Positions 28,638-37,797 of a stretch of DNA of 64,000 nucleotides are shown here, one piece after another; the first letter of the stretch is position 1, and the number at the start of each line of letters is the position of its first letter. This stretch comes from Alphaproteobacteria bacterium (GTDB lineage: Bacteria; Pseudomonadota; Alphaproteobacteria; UBA2966). Under the pieces are notes generated by a model. It had not been told where the DNA came from. It searched no databases and was given only the letters and a program-made list of their open reading frames with translations. Location: assembly GCA_018654745.1 (NCBI GenBank), contig JABILA010000056.1, forward strand, positions 1 through 64,000, written 5' to 3'. The translations under genes and the position numbers were made by a program.

Positions 28638-29834
28638 TCAACCAAACTGTTTTGTAACACCTGATGCCAGCAAGGCATCAATTTCTGCATCCGAATACCC
28701 GGCTTCCGCCAATATTTCACGACTATGCTCCCCCAGACGAGGCTGCAATCGTCGCACTGATGACGGTGATTTCGAGAACTGTACCGGGGGTGAGGGAACC
28801 CGCAGGGTCCCTTCTGTCGGATGTTCTTTTGTTTGCCAGAAACCGGTTGCCGTTAGTTGTTCATGCTCCAGCAATTCTTCTTTCTTGACCACGACCTGCA
28901 CCGGCACATGACGCGCGTCGAGATCACGCTGCCATTCTTCTGATGTTCTGGTGGCAACGATATCGCCGAGAATGTCATATATTTCCTGGCTGTGCTTTAT
29001 CCTCATGGCGATACCGGCAAACCGGGGGTCATCTTTCAGATCATCACGACCGGCAATATCAAAAAGGTCCTGCCAGTTCTGATCTGTATACGGCAATACT
29101 GCCAGATATCCGTTTTTGGTCTTGTAGGGTCGACGCGCAGTGTTCAACAGTCGGGTATAGCCCATGTCTCCTTCCGGCGGGATGAAGCTCTCGCCGAAAA
29201 GATGTTCGACCATGACAAAATCAACAAGGCCCTCAAACATCGGGATTTCAATCGCCTGACCAGTGCCACCGCGCTCGCGGTGCAACAACCCGGCCATAAT
29301 CGCGGAAACGACATGAAATGAAGAGGTCTTGTCGGCCATGATAGTTGGCACAAAGCGTGGCTCGCCTGAGATCACAGACTGTATATCCGTCAGTCCACTC
29401 GCGGCCTGGATAATATCGTCATAGGCAGGACGGTCCGCCATGGGGCCGTCACTTCGAAAACCAAACGTCGCGCAATAGACCAGGTCGGGATAAGCTTCGG
29501 CAAATTTTTCATATTCCAGTCCCAGTTTTTTGCACACCTTGGGGCGGAAATTGTGCAAAAACACATCCGCCGTGCCCACCAGTTTGAACAGAACCTCCCG
29601 TCCCTCTTCCGTCGTCAGATCGATAACAACACTGCGCTTGTTGCGGTTGGCCCCCATATAAAAGGCGCCCATATCTTCGCTGCGGCGGGGGCCATTGTAA
29701 CGGGTCATATCACCCATGGGTGTTTCGACCTTGATCACGTCGGCCCCCATATCACCCAGCATTTGCGTGGCCCAGGGACCAAGAATAACAGTGGTCAGAT
29801 CAATGATCCGGATACCGTCCAGTGCACCAGCCAT
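28638..29834 (-). CDS. CaiB/BaiF family III CoA-transferase
   Basis: Family III CoA-transferase of 398 residues: LDGIRIIDLTTVILGPWATQMLGDMGADVIKVETPMGDMTRYNGPRR at the start, ANRNKRSVVIDLTT, and the catalytic Asp in DRPAYDDIIQAASG (about residue 150). It ends LGEHSREILAEAGYSDAEIDALLASG, the standard tail. It is directly adjacent to a CitE-like lyase (stop 28638 end, start 29834; lyase ends 29835), with a paralogue on the other side of the lyase. Family members near CitE-like lyases handle dicarboxylic acids such as succinate, itaconate or citramalate; that is a hint only. Confidence 0.9.
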   Translation of the reverse strand: MAGALDGIRIIDLTTVILGPWATQMLGDMGADVIKVETPMGDMTRYNGPRRSEDMGAFYMGANRNKRSVVIDLTTEEGREVLFKLVGTADVFLHNFRPKVCKKLGLEYEKFAEAYPDLVYCATFGFRSDGPMADRPAYDDIIQAASGLTDIQSVISGEPRFVPTIMADKTSSFHVVSAIMAGLLHRERGGTGQAIEIPMFEGLVDFVMVEHLFGESFIPPEGDMGYTRLLNTARRPYKTKNGYLAVLPYTDQNWQDLFDIAGRDDLKDDPRFAGIAMRIKHSQEIYDILGDIVATRTSEEWQRDLDARHVPVQVVVKKEELLEHEQLTATGFWQTKEHPTEGTLRVPSPPVQFSKSPSSVRRLQPRLGEHSREILAEAGYSDAEIDALLASGVTKQFG

Positions 29835-30731
29835 CTACGTCAACTCCCCGATCTGCGCCATCATTTCCAGGACATTCCGTGCCTGTTTCAAGTGGGGCAT
29901 GTCATACATCTTGCCATCAAGTCCAACTGTGCCAAGGCCGGGGTTTTGTTCAAAAACCTCGACAATGCGTTTGGCATGCTCGACCTCATCCGCTGAGGGC
30001 GTAAAGGCGCGGTTGATGACTTCTGACTGGGCGGGGTGAATGGCAATCTTGCCGATGAAACCGGCTTTGCGATCCCGCAGGCAATCTGCTTCCAGTCCAT
30101 CCAGGTCCTTGTAATTGACATAGACCACACCGACGGGCTGTGCCTCAATGGCGCGCGATGTCGCCAGACACATGGTACGGGCAAATTCATAAGGCGCGTC
30201 ATATTCGCCGGTGACCGGATGTTTATTGTCACTGGCACCCAGCGCTGCGGCCAGGTCTTCACCGCCCCAGGTCATGGCGACCAGGCGATCACTGACACCA
30301 TCCAGATAGGTATGGAAAGTCAGCAGTGATGCCGCCGTTTCCGTCGCCACACAATGAATTTTGGTGGAGCCCTTTTCAAGGCCGTGACTGACTTCCAGAA
30401 TATCCAGATAATCAGATAACAGGTTTACCTCGTCCGACGAATAGACCTTGGGCAGCACAATACCGTTTGGCGCGCCCGGCATCACCGCAGCCAGGTCAGG
30501 CAAGGACAATGGATTGTCCAATGGATTAATCCGCACCCACAATTGTTGTTTTGATCGATCGCTACGTTCTTTCAGGCAGGCGCAGGTCATTTCACGGGCG
30601 ATAACCTGGCGCTCGTCCGCGACGCTGTCTTCCAGATCAAGGATCAGGGCGTCTGCCGGATTTTCGCGCGACTTTTCAAGTTTACGCTCGCTGTCGCCGG
30701 GTACAAATAACCAGGATCGGATAATCGTCAT
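29835..30731 (-). CDS. CitE/HpcH-HpaI family acyl-CoA lyase
   Basis: A 298-residue TIM-barrel protein of the CitE superfamily. Family marks: RSWLFVPGDSERKLEKSRENPADALILDLEDSVADE (Mg-binding DLEDSV), VRINPL, CVATETAASLL, WGGEDLAAALGASDN and GKIAIHPAQSEVINRAF. The family includes citrate lyase beta, L-malyl-CoA and beta-methylmalyl-CoA lyase and (S)-citramalyl-CoA lyase; all cleave or form a C-C bond next to a carboxylate using acyl-CoA. Flanked by two family III CoA-transferases, it probably splits a hydroxy-diacid CoA ester into acetyl-CoA or pyruvate plus another product. The exact member cannot be fixed by eye. Confidence 0.88.
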   Translation of the reverse strand: MTIIRSWLFVPGDSERKLEKSRENPADALILDLEDSVADERQVIAREMTCACLKERSDRSKQQLWVRINPLDNPLSLPDLAAVMPGAPNGIVLPKVYSSDEVNLLSDYLDILEVSHGLEKGSTKIHCVATETAASLLTFHTYLDGVSDRLVAMTWGGEDLAAALGASDNKHPVTGEYDAPYEFARTMCLATSRAIEAQPVGVVYVNYKDLDGLEADCLRDRKAGFIGKIAIHPAQSEVINRAFTPSADEVEHAKRIVEVFEQNPGLGTVGLDGKMYDMPHLKQARNVLEMMAQIGELT

Positions 30732-30749
30732 GTCATTTTCCTTGCAGGA

Positions 30750-31967
30750 TTATTTTGAATTCTGTTCAGGTGGTGCTGCCGTCGCGCCGCTTTCCATCAT
30801 GGCCTCAATCCGGTCATCGCTATAGCCCGCTTCGCGTAATATTTCCGCGCTGTGCTGCCCCAACAACGGCACAGGCCGGGTCGGCGCAGGTTGGGTTTCG
30901 GACCAGGAACTGGGCGATGCCATTTCCCTGATGCGGCCTTCGGTCGGATGATCACTGAAGGTAAAAAAGTCAGTTGCCTGCAGGTGTGGATCCGCAATTA
31001 GACTTTCAGGCGTATGCAATGGCATGGCCGGAATATCCGTTTCATCAAAAAATGTCAGCCATTCCGCGGTTGTCCGTGATGTCAGCAAGTCAGCCAGATC
31101 ACTGTAGATGGAATTGATGTTTTCAGTGCGCGTCGACATGCTGGCATATCGCGGGTCTGCGTCGAATTCGGCTTCGCGATCCAACGCCCGGAAAAATGAT
31201 CGCCAGTGCGTGTCGGTATAGGCCAGTACACAGACATAACCATCACTGGTGGGATAGGGTTTGCGATCCGGTGTCAGCATTCGTTTATAGCCCGGAGGCC
31301 CCAGAGGCGGATCGAACGTATATCCTGCCATGTGATCGCCAAGGACAAACCCGGCCATCATCTCAAACATGGGCGTATCGACGATCTGCCCCTGACCGGT
31401 GCGAGCCTGATGATAGAGCGCCGCATTGATTTGCCCGACCGCGTACAAGGCAACCCCCCTGTCGACCAGAGCAGTGGGCGTATAGACCGGATCCAGCCCA
31501 TTTGCCATTTGTCCCAGAGCCGGAATGGCAACCGCGCCCTGGATCAGATCATCAAAGGCAGGCTTCCCCGCATAAGGACCGTCTTCGCCATATCCGTAAA
31601 GCCCGGCATAGATCAGGCGCGGGTTAAGGGCCGACAGTTTTTCATAGGACAAATCCAGCCGATCCATAACCTTGGGGCGGCGGTTGTAAATCAAAACATC
31701 CGCATCCTTCAGCAATTCCAGTATGGCGGCATGACCATCGGGTTTCTTCAGATCAAGAACGATACTGCGTTTGCTGCGATTGATATTCATGAAAATCGCC
31801 CCCATACCGGGGTTGCGATAAGGACCAATGCCCCTGATAGGATCGCCAACGGGCGGTTCCACCTTGATGATATCGGCCCCCATGTCCCCCAGAATCTGGG
31901 TCGCATAGGGTGCCATCAACATGTTCGACAGATCGATGATCCGGACGCCATCAAGGGGTTTGGTCAT
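30750..31967 (-). CDS. CaiB/BaiF family III CoA-transferase
   Basis: A 405-residue family III transferase with LDGVRIIDLSNMLMAPYATQILGDMGADIIKVEPPVGDPIRG, NINRSKRSIVLDLKKPDG, and the catalytic Asp in GKPAFDDLIQGAV. It resembles the 28638 protein and probably arose by duplication. Two such enzymes around a lyase could load a diacid and later pass CoA to a second acid. It precedes the lyase by 18 bases and follows the DUF35 gene by 3 bases, so the operon is tight. Confidence 0.9.
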   Translation of the reverse strand: MTKPLDGVRIIDLSNMLMAPYATQILGDMGADIIKVEPPVGDPIRGIGPYRNPGMGAIFMNINRSKRSIVLDLKKPDGHAAILELLKDADVLIYNRRPKVMDRLDLSYEKLSALNPRLIYAGLYGYGEDGPYAGKPAFDDLIQGAVAIPALGQMANGLDPVYTPTALVDRGVALYAVGQINAALYHQARTGQGQIVDTPMFEMMAGFVLGDHMAGYTFDPPLGPPGYKRMLTPDRKPYPTSDGYVCVLAYTDTHWRSFFRALDREAEFDADPRYASMSTRTENINSIYSDLADLLTSRTTAEWLTFFDETDIPAMPLHTPESLIADPHLQATDFFTFSDHPTEGRIREMASPSSWSETQPAPTRPVPLLGQHSAEILREAGYSDDRIEAMMESGATAAPPEQNSK

Positions 31968-31970
31968 GTT

Positions 31971-32387
31971 TTAGTCCTGACTTGTGGGACGGAACAAGGG
32001 CAAGGCCTGATCGCCTTCGGTGGCGCGGAAGACCACTTCAACATCCTGATCAATTTCCAGAGTTTCGAAGTCACATTCAACAATGTTGGTCAGGATTGTC
32101 ACCCCTTCGGCAAGCGTGACATAGGCCATGACATAGGGGATTTCGGCCCGGCGCATGACGGAGAACGAATAGATTTTACCCTTGCCCGAGGCTTCAAACC
32201 AAACCGTGTTGCTGCTGGAGCAATGCGGACATATCGCCCGTGGATACCAGTGCGTTTCGCCGCAGTCCTCACAGGACTTTAACAGCAGTTTGTCCTGTTT
32301 GGTTGCGTCCCAATAGGCTTCGGTTTCCATGTTGATGGATGGTTCGGCATAGGCCCGTTCCGGGTTTTGTTTTTGCGGCTGGCTCAT
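31971..32387 (-). CDS. DUF35 OB-fold/zinc-ribbon protein, partner of thiolase-like enzyme
   Basis: A 138-residue protein with a rubredoxin-like zinc ribbon (CEDCGETHWYPRAICPHC, four Cys) followed by an acyl-CoA-associated OB fold (SGKGKIYSFSVMRRAE, then VTILTNIVECD). The open frame reaches 32474, but the ATG at 32387 overlaps the thiolase stop (ATGA) and starts the recognised protein. DUF35 proteins form complexes with thiolase-fold enzymes; in steroid degradation ChsH2's DUF35 domain is needed by the Ltp2 aldolase. The overlap with a Cys-less thiolase-like gene suggests such an aldolase complex here. Confidence 0.88.
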   Translation of the reverse strand: MSQPQKQNPERAYAEPSINMETEAYWDATKQDKLLLKSCEDCGETHWYPRAICPHCSSSNTVWFEASGKGKIYSFSVMRRAEIPYVMAYVTLAEGVTILTNIVECDFETLEIDQDVEVVFRATEGDQALPLFRPTSQD

Positions 32388-33556
32388 GCGTCGTTCCTTC
32401 CCATAATAAGTGTCGCGGCACCCGTTCGCTGGGCAATGGAGCCTCCGGTGCCGTGGGCCAGGGCCAGGGTGCAATCCGGCACTTGTACTTTCGCGTGGGC
32501 TTCGCCTCGCAACTGACGGACAGCTTCGATCACCTTGGTCATGCCACCGCGGTTACCAGGATGGTTGTTGCAAAGCCCACCACCGTCGGTGTTAAACGGT
32601 AATTTGCCGGTGCCTGAAATCAGATTGCCATCCGAGACAAATTTGCCGCCTTCGCCCTTGGCGCAAAAGCCAAGGTCTTCAATGGTTTCCAGCACCGTGA
32701 TCGTAAAGCTGTCATAGATCGAGGCATAATCAATATCAGCAGGCGTTACCCCGGCTTCAGCAAAGGCAATGGGACCGGACTTGACCGCAGCGGTGTGGGT
32801 CAGATCAAAACGGCCGCTGTTCAGATGTTTGATCGCCTCGCCCTGCCCCAAAAGTTTCACGCAACGATCACCCAGCGATTTGGCGATTTCAGGGCTGACC
32901 ACAACCAGCGCCCCGCCGCCGTCACTGATCACACAGCAATCCAGACGATGCAGGGGGTCGGAAATAACAGGTGAATTGACCACGTCTTCAACGGTCACCA
33001 CATTGCGCAACATGGCATTTTCATTGTGTTGCGCGTGATGGGATGCTGCGACCTTGATCCACGCAAGCTGTTCACTGGTGGTGCCGAATTCATGCATATG
33101 ACGCTTGGCCGCCATGCCATACATATTGGTGATGACCGGTGCATAAGGCATTTCAAAGCCGCGCTCAGGCAGGTCGTTACCATAGTCCCTGGCGGCCAGG
33201 GATTTGACGCCTTCTGATCTGGGACGACCGGCCAGGGTGATCAGCGCGACCTTGCATTTTCCCGCCGCGATCGCTGCCATGGCGTGCCCGACATGCACCA
33301 GATAGGACGAACCACCGGTTTCGGTGCTGTCCGTATAGGTCAGGTCCAGGCCCATATATTCCGCCATGGACATGCCACCCAGACCGGGTGCCACGCCATC
33401 GCAGAAATAGCCATCGACATCGCTCTTCGTCAGGCCTGCGTCTTTCAGGGCACCAATGGCAACTTCGGCATGCAACTGGGCAATGGTTTTATCGACGGCC
33501 TTGCGGGTCGGATGTTCAAAGACACCCGCGATATAGACTTTGCAACTTCGGCTCAT
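32384..33556 (-). CDS. SCP-x/Ltp2-type thiolase-fold protein lacking catalytic cysteines
   Basis: A 390-residue thiolase-fold protein. The position of the nucleophilic cysteine of thiolases (C-G-S-G) reads TETGGSSYLVHV at about residue 81, so Cys is replaced by Gly. The second Cys near the C-terminus is also absent (LALAHGTGGSIAQ). One His is kept in the GHPxG-like segment NNHPGNRGG, and a Tyr lies in SIYDSFTITVLE. Known members without Cys include Ltp2, which is a retro-aldolase that works with a DUF35 partner. Thus a C-C cleavage by retro-aldol reaction is the better prediction than thiolysis. It overlaps the DUF35 gene and follows an acyl-CoA dehydrogenase by 15 bases. Confidence 0.85.
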   Translation of the reverse strand: MSRSCKVYIAGVFEHPTRKAVDKTIAQLHAEVAIGALKDAGLTKSDVDGYFCDGVAPGLGGMSMAEYMGLDLTYTDSTETGGSSYLVHVGHAMAAIAAGKCKVALITLAGRPRSEGVKSLAARDYGNDLPERGFEMPYAPVITNMYGMAAKRHMHEFGTTSEQLAWIKVAASHHAQHNENAMLRNVVTVEDVVNSPVISDPLHRLDCCVISDGGGALVVVSPEIAKSLGDRCVKLLGQGEAIKHLNSGRFDLTHTAAVKSGPIAFAEAGVTPADIDYASIYDSFTITVLETIEDLGFCAKGEGGKFVSDGNLISGTGKLPFNTDGGGLCNNHPGNRGGMTKVIEAVRQLRGEAHAKVQVPDCTLALAHGTGGSIAQRTGAATLIMGRNDA

Positions 33557-33571
33557 TTATTCCACCTGTAT

Positions 33572-34732
33572 CTAATAGGATTTGGGAAGGCCGAGGGCGC
33601 GTTCGGCGATATAGCTCAGCATCAATTGCGGACTGATCGGTGCCAGACGATGGATCATGCATTCACGCATATATCGCTCAACATGAAATTCCTTGGCATA
33701 ACCCATGCCGCCATGTGTCATGACAGCGGTTGTACAGGCCTTGAAGGTTGCTTCGCCAGCCAGGTATTTGGCAGCATTTGCTTCCCGTCCGCATTCATCA
33801 CCGCGGTCATAAAGTTCGGCGGCGCGGAAGGCCATCAGGTTAACGGCTTCCAGTTCAGCCCAGGATTCCGCCAGAGGATGCTGGATGCCCTGGTTCATGC
33901 CGATGGGTCGATCAAAGACGATACGCTCACGGGCGTAATTGGCGGCTTTGCCCAGGGCCAGACGGCCAATACCGACAAGGGATGCCGAGATCAAAATCCG
34001 TTCAGCGTTGAGGCCATGTAGCAAATAGCGAAAGCCCATGCCCTCTTCACCGATCAAATCTTCTTTGGGGATCTTCAGGCCGTCAATAATCACGGTGTTG
34101 GAATCGACGCATTTGCGTCCCATCTTGTCGATGGGTCGAATATCACAATAGTTACGATCGAGATCCGTATAGAAGAGTGACAAGCCATCGATGGGCTTTT
34201 CTGTGTTCTCGTTGGTACGGGCAATCAACAAAATCTTGTTGGATTGCTGCGCCGTTGAGGTCCACATCTTTTCGCCGGTGACAACGTAGTTTTCACCGTC
34301 CCAGACAGCGCGCGTTTTCAGGCGAGTAGTATCGAGGCCGGTGTTGGCTTCCGTGACACCAAAACAGGCAACGTCTTCACGCTTGATAATCGGGGGCAAC
34401 CAGCGGCGCTTTTGTTCATCTGTGCCGAAGACAACAACCGGGTTCAGGCCGAATATGTTGATAGCAATGGCTGCAAAACCTGCGTTTGCTGCACCGGATT
34501 CCGTTATTGCCTGAACCATTGTGGCAGCTTCGGTGATGCCGAGACCACTGCCGCCATATTCTTCCGGCATGGCAATCCCCATAAAACCTTCATCAACGAT
34601 GGCTTTGCAAAAGTCGTTGGGAAAGACACCATCATTGTCCCGGTCCAGCCAGTATTGATCGTCAAAGGGTTCACACAGTTTCAGAATACTGTCGCGAATC
34701 AATTGTTGTTCGGGGGAAAAATCGACGCTCAT
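33572..34732 (-). CDS. Acyl-CoA dehydrogenase
   Basis: A 386-residue acyl-CoA dehydrogenase, paralogous to that at 6208-7371: CFGVTEANTGLDTTRLKTRAV, LVGIGRLALGKAANYARERIVFDRPIGMNQGIQHPLAESW, GGMGYAKEFHVERYMRE and the shared LPKSY end. In the upstream-extended frame the start would be 34783, but ATG 34732 gives MSVDFSPEQQ as in relatives and sits next to the IclR stop. It introduces a double bond before the hydration and aldol cleavage predicted for the downstream enzymes. Closest relatives have a long catalytic segment RLAPISPQLM in place of YEGT. Confidence 0.9.
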   Translation of the reverse strand: MSVDFSPEQQLIRDSILKLCEPFDDQYWLDRDNDGVFPNDFCKAIVDEGFMGIAMPEEYGGSGLGITEAATMVQAITESGAANAGFAAIAINIFGLNPVVVFGTDEQKRRWLPPIIKREDVACFGVTEANTGLDTTRLKTRAVWDGENYVVTGEKMWTSTAQQSNKILLIARTNENTEKPIDGLSLFYTDLDRNYCDIRPIDKMGRKCVDSNTVIIDGLKIPKEDLIGEEGMGFRYLLHGLNAERILISASLVGIGRLALGKAANYARERIVFDRPIGMNQGIQHPLAESWAELEAVNLMAFRAAELYDRGDECGREANAAKYLAGEATFKACTTAVMTHGGMGYAKEFHVERYMRECMIHRLAPISPQLMLSYIAERALGLPKSY

Positions 34733-34736
34733 ATCT

Positions 34737-35534
34737 TCAAGTCTCCTCGGATGGGGTGCCGCCAGCCAGGCGTGTGCATTCATCGGCAGCTTTTCTTAAA
34801 GCTGCTTCATGGGCATCAATATTGGTTTTCATACGCTCGGTCGGACCGGCAACCAACAAAGTTGCAACTACGGATCCGTCGGCTGAAAAAATCGGAGCCG
34901 CGATGGCGCAGGCACCGGCCACACGTTCGTCAAAAGAACGCGCAACACCGTCACTTCGAATTTTCGCCAGTTCGGCCAGCAATTCACGCTTGCCGGTTAT
35001 GGTGCCATCCGTGAATTGTATGCGCGATGTTGATTTCAGATACGCGTCAAGACGCGTCTCATCAAACCAGGCCAGCAGGGATTTGCCCACGGCTGTGCAA
35101 TAAAGCTCCCGGCGTTCACCCACTGCGACGGTGTATCGGATCGGGTTGCTGCTTTCGACTTTATCAAGATAGGTCGCTTCTTCGGCGTCAGGTGCCAGTG
35201 CACCAAGGACGGCGGTCTCACCCGTTGCAGCCACAAGGTCGACCAGAACCGGGCGGACAAGACTGCTGAATTCACGTCCGGCGATGGCGCGCATGGCAAG
35301 TGACAGGAACCGGGCCCCCAGGAAATAGCGCCCGCCTTCGTCCCGCACCAGACAACCTTCTTCTGTCAGGCCAGCCAACAATCCGACGAGGCTGGTTTTT
35401 GGCGCACCGGTGCTTTCCGACAATTCCGTCAAGGTCGCACCGTGACTGACCCGCGTCAGCGAATCCAGAATTGTTAGAATTCGCCCGACCGATTGCGGCC
35501 CGCCACGGGAAGAAGGCGTTGTGGATTTTGACAT
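34737..35534 (-). CDS. IclR family transcriptional regulator (in operon)
   Basis: A 265-residue IclR protein: QSVGRILTILDSLTRVSHGATLTELSESTGAPKTSLVGLLAGLTEEG for the helix-turn-helix, then the effector domain with TGETAVLGALAPDAEEATYLDKVES, RRELYCTAVGKSLLAWFD and a late AAPIFSADGSVVATLLVAGP. The frame opens at 35624, but ATG 35534, eight bases downstream of the SDR stop, is preferred because the protein then starts with a short basic tail. It is transcribed with the operon it probably controls, and could also act at the 14-bp motif in the divergent region at 36.4 kb. Confidence 0.9.
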   Translation of the reverse strand: MSKSTTPSSRGGPQSVGRILTILDSLTRVSHGATLTELSESTGAPKTSLVGLLAGLTEEGCLVRDEGGRYFLGARFLSLAMRAIAGREFSSLVRPVLVDLVAATGETAVLGALAPDAEEATYLDKVESSNPIRYTVAVGERRELYCTAVGKSLLAWFDETRLDAYLKSTSRIQFTDGTITGKRELLAELAKIRSDGVARSFDERVAGACAIAAPIFSADGSVVATLLVAGPTERMKTNIDAHEAALRKAADECTRLAGGTPSEET

Positions 35535-35542
35535 CTGTTTGT

Positions 35543-36316
35543 CTATACGCCGATTGTATAACCGCCGTTGACCGACAGGTGCTGCCCGGTGATATAGCTG
35601 GCCGCCTGTGAGAGCAGGAAGCACACAGGCTGTGACACTTCTTCCGGATCAGAAAAACGACCCATCGGGACCTGGGCCATAACGCCATCCCGGAATTTGT
35701 CTGAACGAATGGTTTCCGTCATTTCGGTTTCCACCACGCCAAAACAAATCGTGTTAATGCGAATGCCCTTGCCAGACCATTCCCTTGCAGCACTCATGGT
35801 CAGGCCCATGACGCCTGACTTGGCTGCACCATAGTTGATCTGGCCGATAGTGCCGCGACGGCCAGCGTCTGAAGAAATATTAACAATGGAAGCCGGGCTG
35901 TTGTCGCCTTCCTTGTTGCGGTCCAGCATGTGGCGGCCAACGGCCTGCAGACAATAAAACACGCCGGAAAGATTGACGTCGATGACTTGCTGCCAGGTAT
36001 CTATCGGCATCTTGTGGGCCATGGCAGCGCGCACGATCCCGGCATTATTGACCAGACCATGAACGGCGCCGTTTTTGGCAACGGCTTTGTTAACCATATC
36101 CTGTACAAAACCAGGCTCAGCCACTGAACCGACATAGACGTCGGCATTGTCTGCCCCCAGATCATCCGCCAGGGCATTGACCTTGTCCCCCTGCAAGTCG
36201 ACCAATATGGCCCGTCCCCCCAGATCGACGACCAGCCGTGAGACGGCTTCACCAATGCCCTGTCCTGCACCTGTGACAATAATGTTGTGGCCTTCAAGAT
36301 TCATGGGGTTTTTCAT
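35543..36316 (-). CDS. Short-chain dehydrogenase/reductase
   Basis: A 257-residue classical SDR: TGAGQGIGEAVSRLVVDLGG at the start, NNAG, SSDAGRRGTIGQINYGAAKSGV with the catalytic Ser, Tyr and Lys, and a QHLSVNGGYTIGV end, close to FabG-like and 3-hydroxyacyl-CoA dehydrogenases. It is the first gene of the nine-gene minus-strand operon, with the strong AAGGA site nine bases before the ATG at 36316. The probable step is oxidation of a hydroxyacyl-CoA formed by a hydratase. FabG function in lipid synthesis is unlikely in this context. Confidence 0.87.
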   Translation of the reverse strand: MKNPMNLEGHNIIVTGAGQGIGEAVSRLVVDLGGRAILVDLQGDKVNALADDLGADNADVYVGSVAEPGFVQDMVNKAVAKNGAVHGLVNNAGIVRAAMAHKMPIDTWQQVIDVNLSGVFYCLQAVGRHMLDRNKEGDNSPASIVNISSDAGRRGTIGQINYGAAKSGVMGLTMSAAREWSGKGIRINTICFGVVETEMTETIRSDKFRDGVMAQVPMGRFSDPEEVSQPVCFLLSQAASYITGQHLSVNGGYTIGV

Positions 36317-36380
36317 TACTTCGAGTCCTTGATAATGTAACGACGCAGACGTTCTGGCCTGAATATCGTTATTGAATGAT

Positions 36381-36394
36381 TATACGGATATACG
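36381..36394 (-). promoter_or_regulatory. 14-bp putative operator, copy 3 (divergent promoter)
   Basis: Read on the minus strand, CGTATATCCGTATA lies between the divergent SDR operon and the lva-like operon. It differs at one base from the motif at 11079. Two further CGTTCG-type half sites are nearby (around 36400-36425). No protein-coding frame in the 251-base gap is convincing. Confidence 0.45.
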
Positions 36395-36567
36395 AATACT
36401 GTTCGTTTATTTATACAATTCGTTCAAAACCGGGTCAACCGGTGTTGCATATATTCAGTCGCCACACTGCATAGAACCGCCACACAATTTGCATTTTTTT
36501 GGGTACAGGCTTTGGTCTGGCACGGAACTGTGGGTTATCCTTGTCGGATCAAACAGGAGAATTTCCA

Positions 36568-37797
36568 GTGACATTTGAAATAACGGCGCAGGCCGCAGAA
36601 CTGCGCGACAGGGTCAAAGTCTTTATGGCCAGCCATGTTTACCCGATGGAAGATCAATGGGAGGCGTTGCTGGAAGCCCGGTCTGATCGCTGGCAGCCCG
36701 TACCCATGATGGAAGAGCTGAAATCACTGGCCCGTGAGGAAGGATTATGGAATCTTTTTTTCCCGGATGACCAACATGGGGCAGGTCTGAGCAATGTCGA
36801 TTATGCCTATATCTGTGAGGAAATGGGTCGGTCCTTTATTGGCCCCGAAGTTTTCAATTGCTCTGCCCCGGATACCGGCAATATGGAAGTACTGGCGCAA
36901 TATGGCACGGACGCGCAGAAGGACAGATGGCTGACACCTCTGTTGGCCGGAGAAATCCGGTCTGCCTTTTCGATGACAGAACCTGACGTCGCCTCGTCAG
37001 ACGCCACAAACATCGCCGCTGAAATCAAAAAGGATGGCGATGACTATGTCATCAATGGCCGCAAGTGGTGGACATCAGGCGTCGCCGATGAGCGTTGCAA
37101 GATCATCATTCTGATGGGGCGAAGCTTCGATACATCTCAAGCCTCACGACATCAACAGCATTCCATGATCCTGGTGCCCAAAGACACACCCGGCCTGGAA
37201 ATTGTGCGCAACCTGACCGTATTCGGATATGACCACGCCCCCAACGGGCATTCCGAGGTGATCCTGAAAGATGTCAGGGTGCCAAAGGAAAATATGTTGT
37301 TGGGCGAAGGCCGTGGATTTGAGATCGCGCAAGGTCGCCTCGGACCTGGACGTATTCATCACTGTATGCGCGCCATTGGTGCCTCGGAGCGCGCCCTGGA
37401 AATGATGTGTGCCCGTGCCGCAAACCGCGTGGCATTTGGCAAACCGCTTCATCAGCACGGTACTGTTCGCCAGGACATTTCCCTGTCCCGGATCGAAATC
37501 GACCAGGCCCGCCTGTTGACCTTGCATGCCGCCCACAAGATGGACACGGTTGGTAATCAGGCTGCACGCAAGGAAATTTCCATGATCAAGGTTGCCGCCA
37601 TGAGCATGGCTTGCAAAGTCATCGACCGGTCCATTCAGATTCATGGTGGCGGTGGCGTCAGCCAGGATACCTTCCTTGCCCATGCCTGGTCCTGGAACCG
37701 GGCCATTCGTATGGGCGATGGCCCCGACGAAGTACATCTCGACTCAATTGCCCGTCAGGAAATGAAATCCTGGCTTAATGACAGGAAAACACAGTGA
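36568..37797 (+). CDS. lvaC-like: Acyl-CoA dehydrogenase, ACAD10/11- or LvaC-like
   Basis: A 409-residue acyl-CoA dehydrogenase beginning at GTG, preceded by CAGGAG nine bases upstream. Motifs: [74 protein letters not shown], and [32 protein letters not shown] at the C-terminus. This branch includes mammalian ACAD10/11 and bacterial LvaC, which work on 4-phosphoacyl-CoA formed by an adjacent kinase and yield 3-hydroxyacyl-CoA. The kinase and the other two lva-type genes follow in order, supporting the assignment. Confidence 0.85.
   Translation: MTFEITAQAAELRDRVKVFMASHVYPMEDQWEALLEARSDRWQPVPMMEELKSLAREEGLWNLFFPDDQHGAGLSNVDYAYICEEMGRSFIGPEVFNCSAPDTGNMEVLAQYGTDAQKDRWLTPLLAGEIRSAFSMTEPDVASSDATNIAAEIKKDGDDYVINGRKWWTSGVADERCKIIILMGRSFDTSQASRHQQHSMILVPKDTPGLEIVRNLTVFGYDHAPNGHSEVILKDVRVPKENMLLGEGRGFEIAQGRLGPGRIHHCMRAIGASERALEMMCARAANRVAFGKPLHQHGTVRQDISLSRIEIDQARLLTLHAAHKMDTVGNQAARKEISMIKVAAMSMACKVIDRSIQIHGGGGVSQDTFLAHAWSWNRAIRMGDGPDEVHLDSIARQEMKSWLNDRKTQ

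Noticed and set aside
31206-32282. Plus-strand open frame of 358 codons
   Set aside because: It is the antisense of the CaiB and DUF35 genes, both of which have diagnostic motifs; composition (Arg, His, Gly-rich) is that of a shadow frame.
32384-33556. Calling this protein a functional acetyl-CoA acetyltransferase
   Set aside because: Both catalytic cysteine positions are substituted; an aldolase-type function is more consistent.
36372-36578. 68-codon frame in the divergent promoter at 36.4 kb
   Set aside because: It overlaps the putative operator and the start of the LvaC-like gene and has no protein-like features.
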